NCBI RefSeq assembly: GCF_000368045.1
Contig: NZ_KB849235.1
Coordinates: 800,981 to 864,980 of the forward strand
Source of the DNA: Acinetobacter johnsonii CIP 64.6
Lineage (GTDB): Bacteria; Pseudomonadota; Gammaproteobacteria; Pseudomonadales; Moraxellaceae
DNA: 64,000 nucleotides
Direction of reading: 5' to 3'
Shown: positions 62,573-64,000 of the stretch, piece by piece
How the letters are laid out: each line of letters starts with the position of its first letter
Numbering within the stretch: the first letter of the stretch is position 1
Translations under genes and position numbers: made by a program
Notes under the pieces: model-generated
Told to the model about the DNA's origin: nothing
The model's input: the letters and a program-made list of their open reading frames with translations, nothing else
Database searches by the model: none

Positions 62573-63799
62573 ATGTTTCAACATATTGATGCCTATGCAG
62601 GTGACCCGATTCTTTCTCTGATGGAGGAATTCAGCAAAGATACGCGCCAGAATAAGGTCAATCTCAGTATCGGACTTTATTATAATGAAGATAATATCGT
62701 GCCGCAGCTGCAGTCGGTTCAAAAAGCCTATACTCATTTAATTCCTGACTATGACAAAGTCCGAGTGTATTTGCCGATGGATGGGCTCAAGAGCTTTAAT
62801 CACGCTGCACAAGAACTCATTTTCGGTCAGGCAAGCCCTGCTCGTCAGCAAGGACGTGTCGTCACCATTCAGACTTTGGGTGGTTCTGGTGCACTCAAAG
62901 TAGGTGCAGACTTCTTAAACAAATATTTCCCGAAGTCTGAAATCTGGGTCAGTCAACCGACTTGGGAAAATCATATTGCGATCTTTAATGGTGCTGGTGT
63001 TCAAACCCATTTCTACCCTTATTATGATGCAAATACCAATGCCGTAAATCTAACTGCGATGCTAGATACCTTAAAGCAGCTGCCTGCTCAAAGTATCGTA
63101 CTACTGCATCCTTGCTGTCATAACCCGACAGGTGCAGATTTAGAACCTCATGAATGGGATCAAGTGATTGAGGTTCTAAAAGCAAATGACTTGATTCCTT
63201 TCTTGGACATGGCCTATCAAGGTTTTGGTCAAGGATTAGAACAAGATGCTTATGCAATCCACGCGCTAGATCGGTCTGGTATGAACTTTATTGTCAGCCA
63301 TTCTTTTTCCAAGATCTTTTCCTTATATGGCGAACGTGTTGGTAGCTTGAGCTTTGTCTGCGATGACGCAAACATTGCCCAAAATGTATTGGGCCAGCTT
63401 AAAGCGACAGTCCGTCGCATTTATTCTAGCCCAGCAGCTAACGGTGCGTTATTGGTGAGTCAGGTATTAAATGACACAGCATTGTCTCAGCTATGGCAGT
63501 CTGAATTAGAAGAAATGCGTCAGCGCATTTTACTGATGCGTCGCTTACTTGAAGACAAACTCAGTCAAGCGCTACCAGATATGGACTTTAGCTATCTGAC
63601 CCAGCAACAAGGCATGTTTAGTTATACGGGCTTAAGTGCAGAACAGGTCGATTTGCTGAAACACGATTATGGTATTTATTTAGTCCGCAGCGGCCGTATG
63701 TGTACTGCTGGCCTAAATTTAAACAATATTGATTATGTGGCTGAGTCGATGGCGACTGTGCTTAAAGCGGCAAGCTCCGCTGAGTCTGTGCTTGCTTAA
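62573..63799 (+). CDS. tyrB: Aromatic amino-acid aminotransferase
   Basis: Transaminates tyrosine, phenylalanine and possibly aspartate with 2-oxoglutarate. The 408-residue class I PLP enzyme has VNLSIGLYYNEDNIVPQL, the GGSGALKVGADFL cofactor loop, CCHNPTGADL, DMAYQGFGQG, and the PLP lysine in SHSFSKIFSLYGERVG (near residue 247). The carboxylate-binding Arg is in YLVRSGRMCTAGLN. The family and the neighbouring hppD make tyrosine the likely main substrate: its product is the HppD substrate. AGGATG lies before the ATG. Confidence 0.95.
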   Translation: MFQHIDAYAGDPILSLMEEFSKDTRQNKVNLSIGLYYNEDNIVPQLQSVQKAYTHLIPDYDKVRVYLPMDGLKSFNHAAQELIFGQASPARQQGRVVTIQTLGGSGALKVGADFLNKYFPKSEIWVSQPTWENHIAIFNGAGVQTHFYPYYDANTNAVNLTAMLDTLKQLPAQSIVLLHPCCHNPTGADLEPHEWDQVIEVLKANDLIPFLDMAYQGFGQGLEQDAYAIHALDRSGMNFIVSHSFSKIFSLYGERVGSLSFVCDDANIAQNVLGQLKATVRRIYSSPAANGALLVSQVLNDTALSQLWQSELEEMRQRILLMRRLLEDKLSQALPDMDFSYLTQQQGMFSYTGLSAEQVDLLKHDYGIYLVRSGRMCTAGLNLNNIDYVAESMATVLKAASSAESVLA

Positions 63800-63818
63800 A
63801 AATATATCATGTTCACTT

Positions 63819-63852
63819 AGGCTTCTCACTCTAGGGTTAGAAGCCTTTTTTA
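63819..63852 (+). terminator. Terminator of tyrB
   Basis: AGGCTTCT/AGAAGCCT with a 12-base loop, then six T. The last 148 bases of the window after it hold no gene that I can support. Confidence 0.85.
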
Positions 63853-64000
63853 TCGTTATTTTTCAGAACTTGAATCAAGGCAACCTAAGTCTACGGGTTT
63901 AAGCGTCACTGTCTATTTCCTAATTTCCCCTTTTCCTTTGTAAGCGTCCGCTGAACCCCATGCCTATTTTTTAATTTGAGTTGGATTTCCAGCGATGTGG

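Noticed and set aside
1..64000. CRISPR array or prophage.
   Set aside because: No regularly spaced direct repeats, cas genes, integrase or phage structural genes were seen; the only mobile element found is ISAba125.

Overview
The window is a 64-kb chromosomal stretch of a gamma-proteobacterium, almost certainly an Acinetobacter. The grounds are an IS matching ISAba125 in length, terminal repeats and transposase; a pmrCAB operon whose PmrA closely resembles the A. baumannii protein; Fil-type surface proteins with the ALNDE/VTGQ start; and moderately AT-rich coding. The species cannot be named from this window; it need not be A. baumannii.

Layout. 1-954: 3' end of proS. 1-8 kb (minus): four-gene Fil-type operon of exported proteins; the third gene is split by a 1087-bp ISAba125 copy with a CAC target duplication. 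8-9.4 kb: dcd and a LysE exporter. 9.8-13.3 kb: TAXI-TRAP importer (receptor, DUF1850, fused permease). 13.3-19.1 kb: apbC, small unknown genes (one LEA-like) and metG. 19.3-21.4 kb: a repeat element, an AT-rich HEPN/zinc-ribbon candidate gene and a methyl-parathion-hydrolase-like metallohydrolase. 21.5-23.2 kb: CsgG/DUF4810/DUF799 lipoprotein operon. 23.3-27.4 kb: second LysE exporter, oleate hydratase, DIP1984-like protein, small lipoprotein. 27.8-31.3 kb: TetR, DHA2 pump and HlyD adaptor with a palindromic operator. 31.4-36.3 kb: PLP enzyme, BaiN-like flavoprotein, a CmpX-like channel and small membrane proteins. 37-40.7 kb: gltIJKL glutamate/aspartate ABC importer behind a sigma-54-type promoter. 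40.8-44.2 kb: alpha carbonic anhydrase, ammonium transporter, HAD hydrolase. 44.3-48.7 kb: PAP2 phosphatase facing pmrCAB, each side preceded by a PmrA-box-like repeat. 49-55.9 kb: porin, MFS carrier, acyltransferase, patatin lipoprotein, NfeD-stomatin pair, ispA. 56.2-63.8 kb: prpF, two paralogous amino-acid permeases, tRNA-Arg(CCT), hppD with a structured leader, and tyrB.

How the genes work together. The last block can import aromatic amino acids, transaminate tyrosine (TyrB) and convert 4-hydroxyphenylpyruvate to homogentisate (HppD). pmrCAB and the PAP2 gene look like one envelope-charge regulon. The glt operon shows three layers of possible control: a sigma-54 promoter, an 11-codon leader ORF whose ribosome site can be paired away, and a 17-codon ORF overlapping the gltJ start. 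The strongest candidates for undescribed biology are the hppD leader RNA, the glt leader, the PmrA box before the PAP2 gene, the HEPN/zinc-ribbon gene and the triple-hairpin repeat family. All functions are read from sequence by eye; no database search or folding was run.
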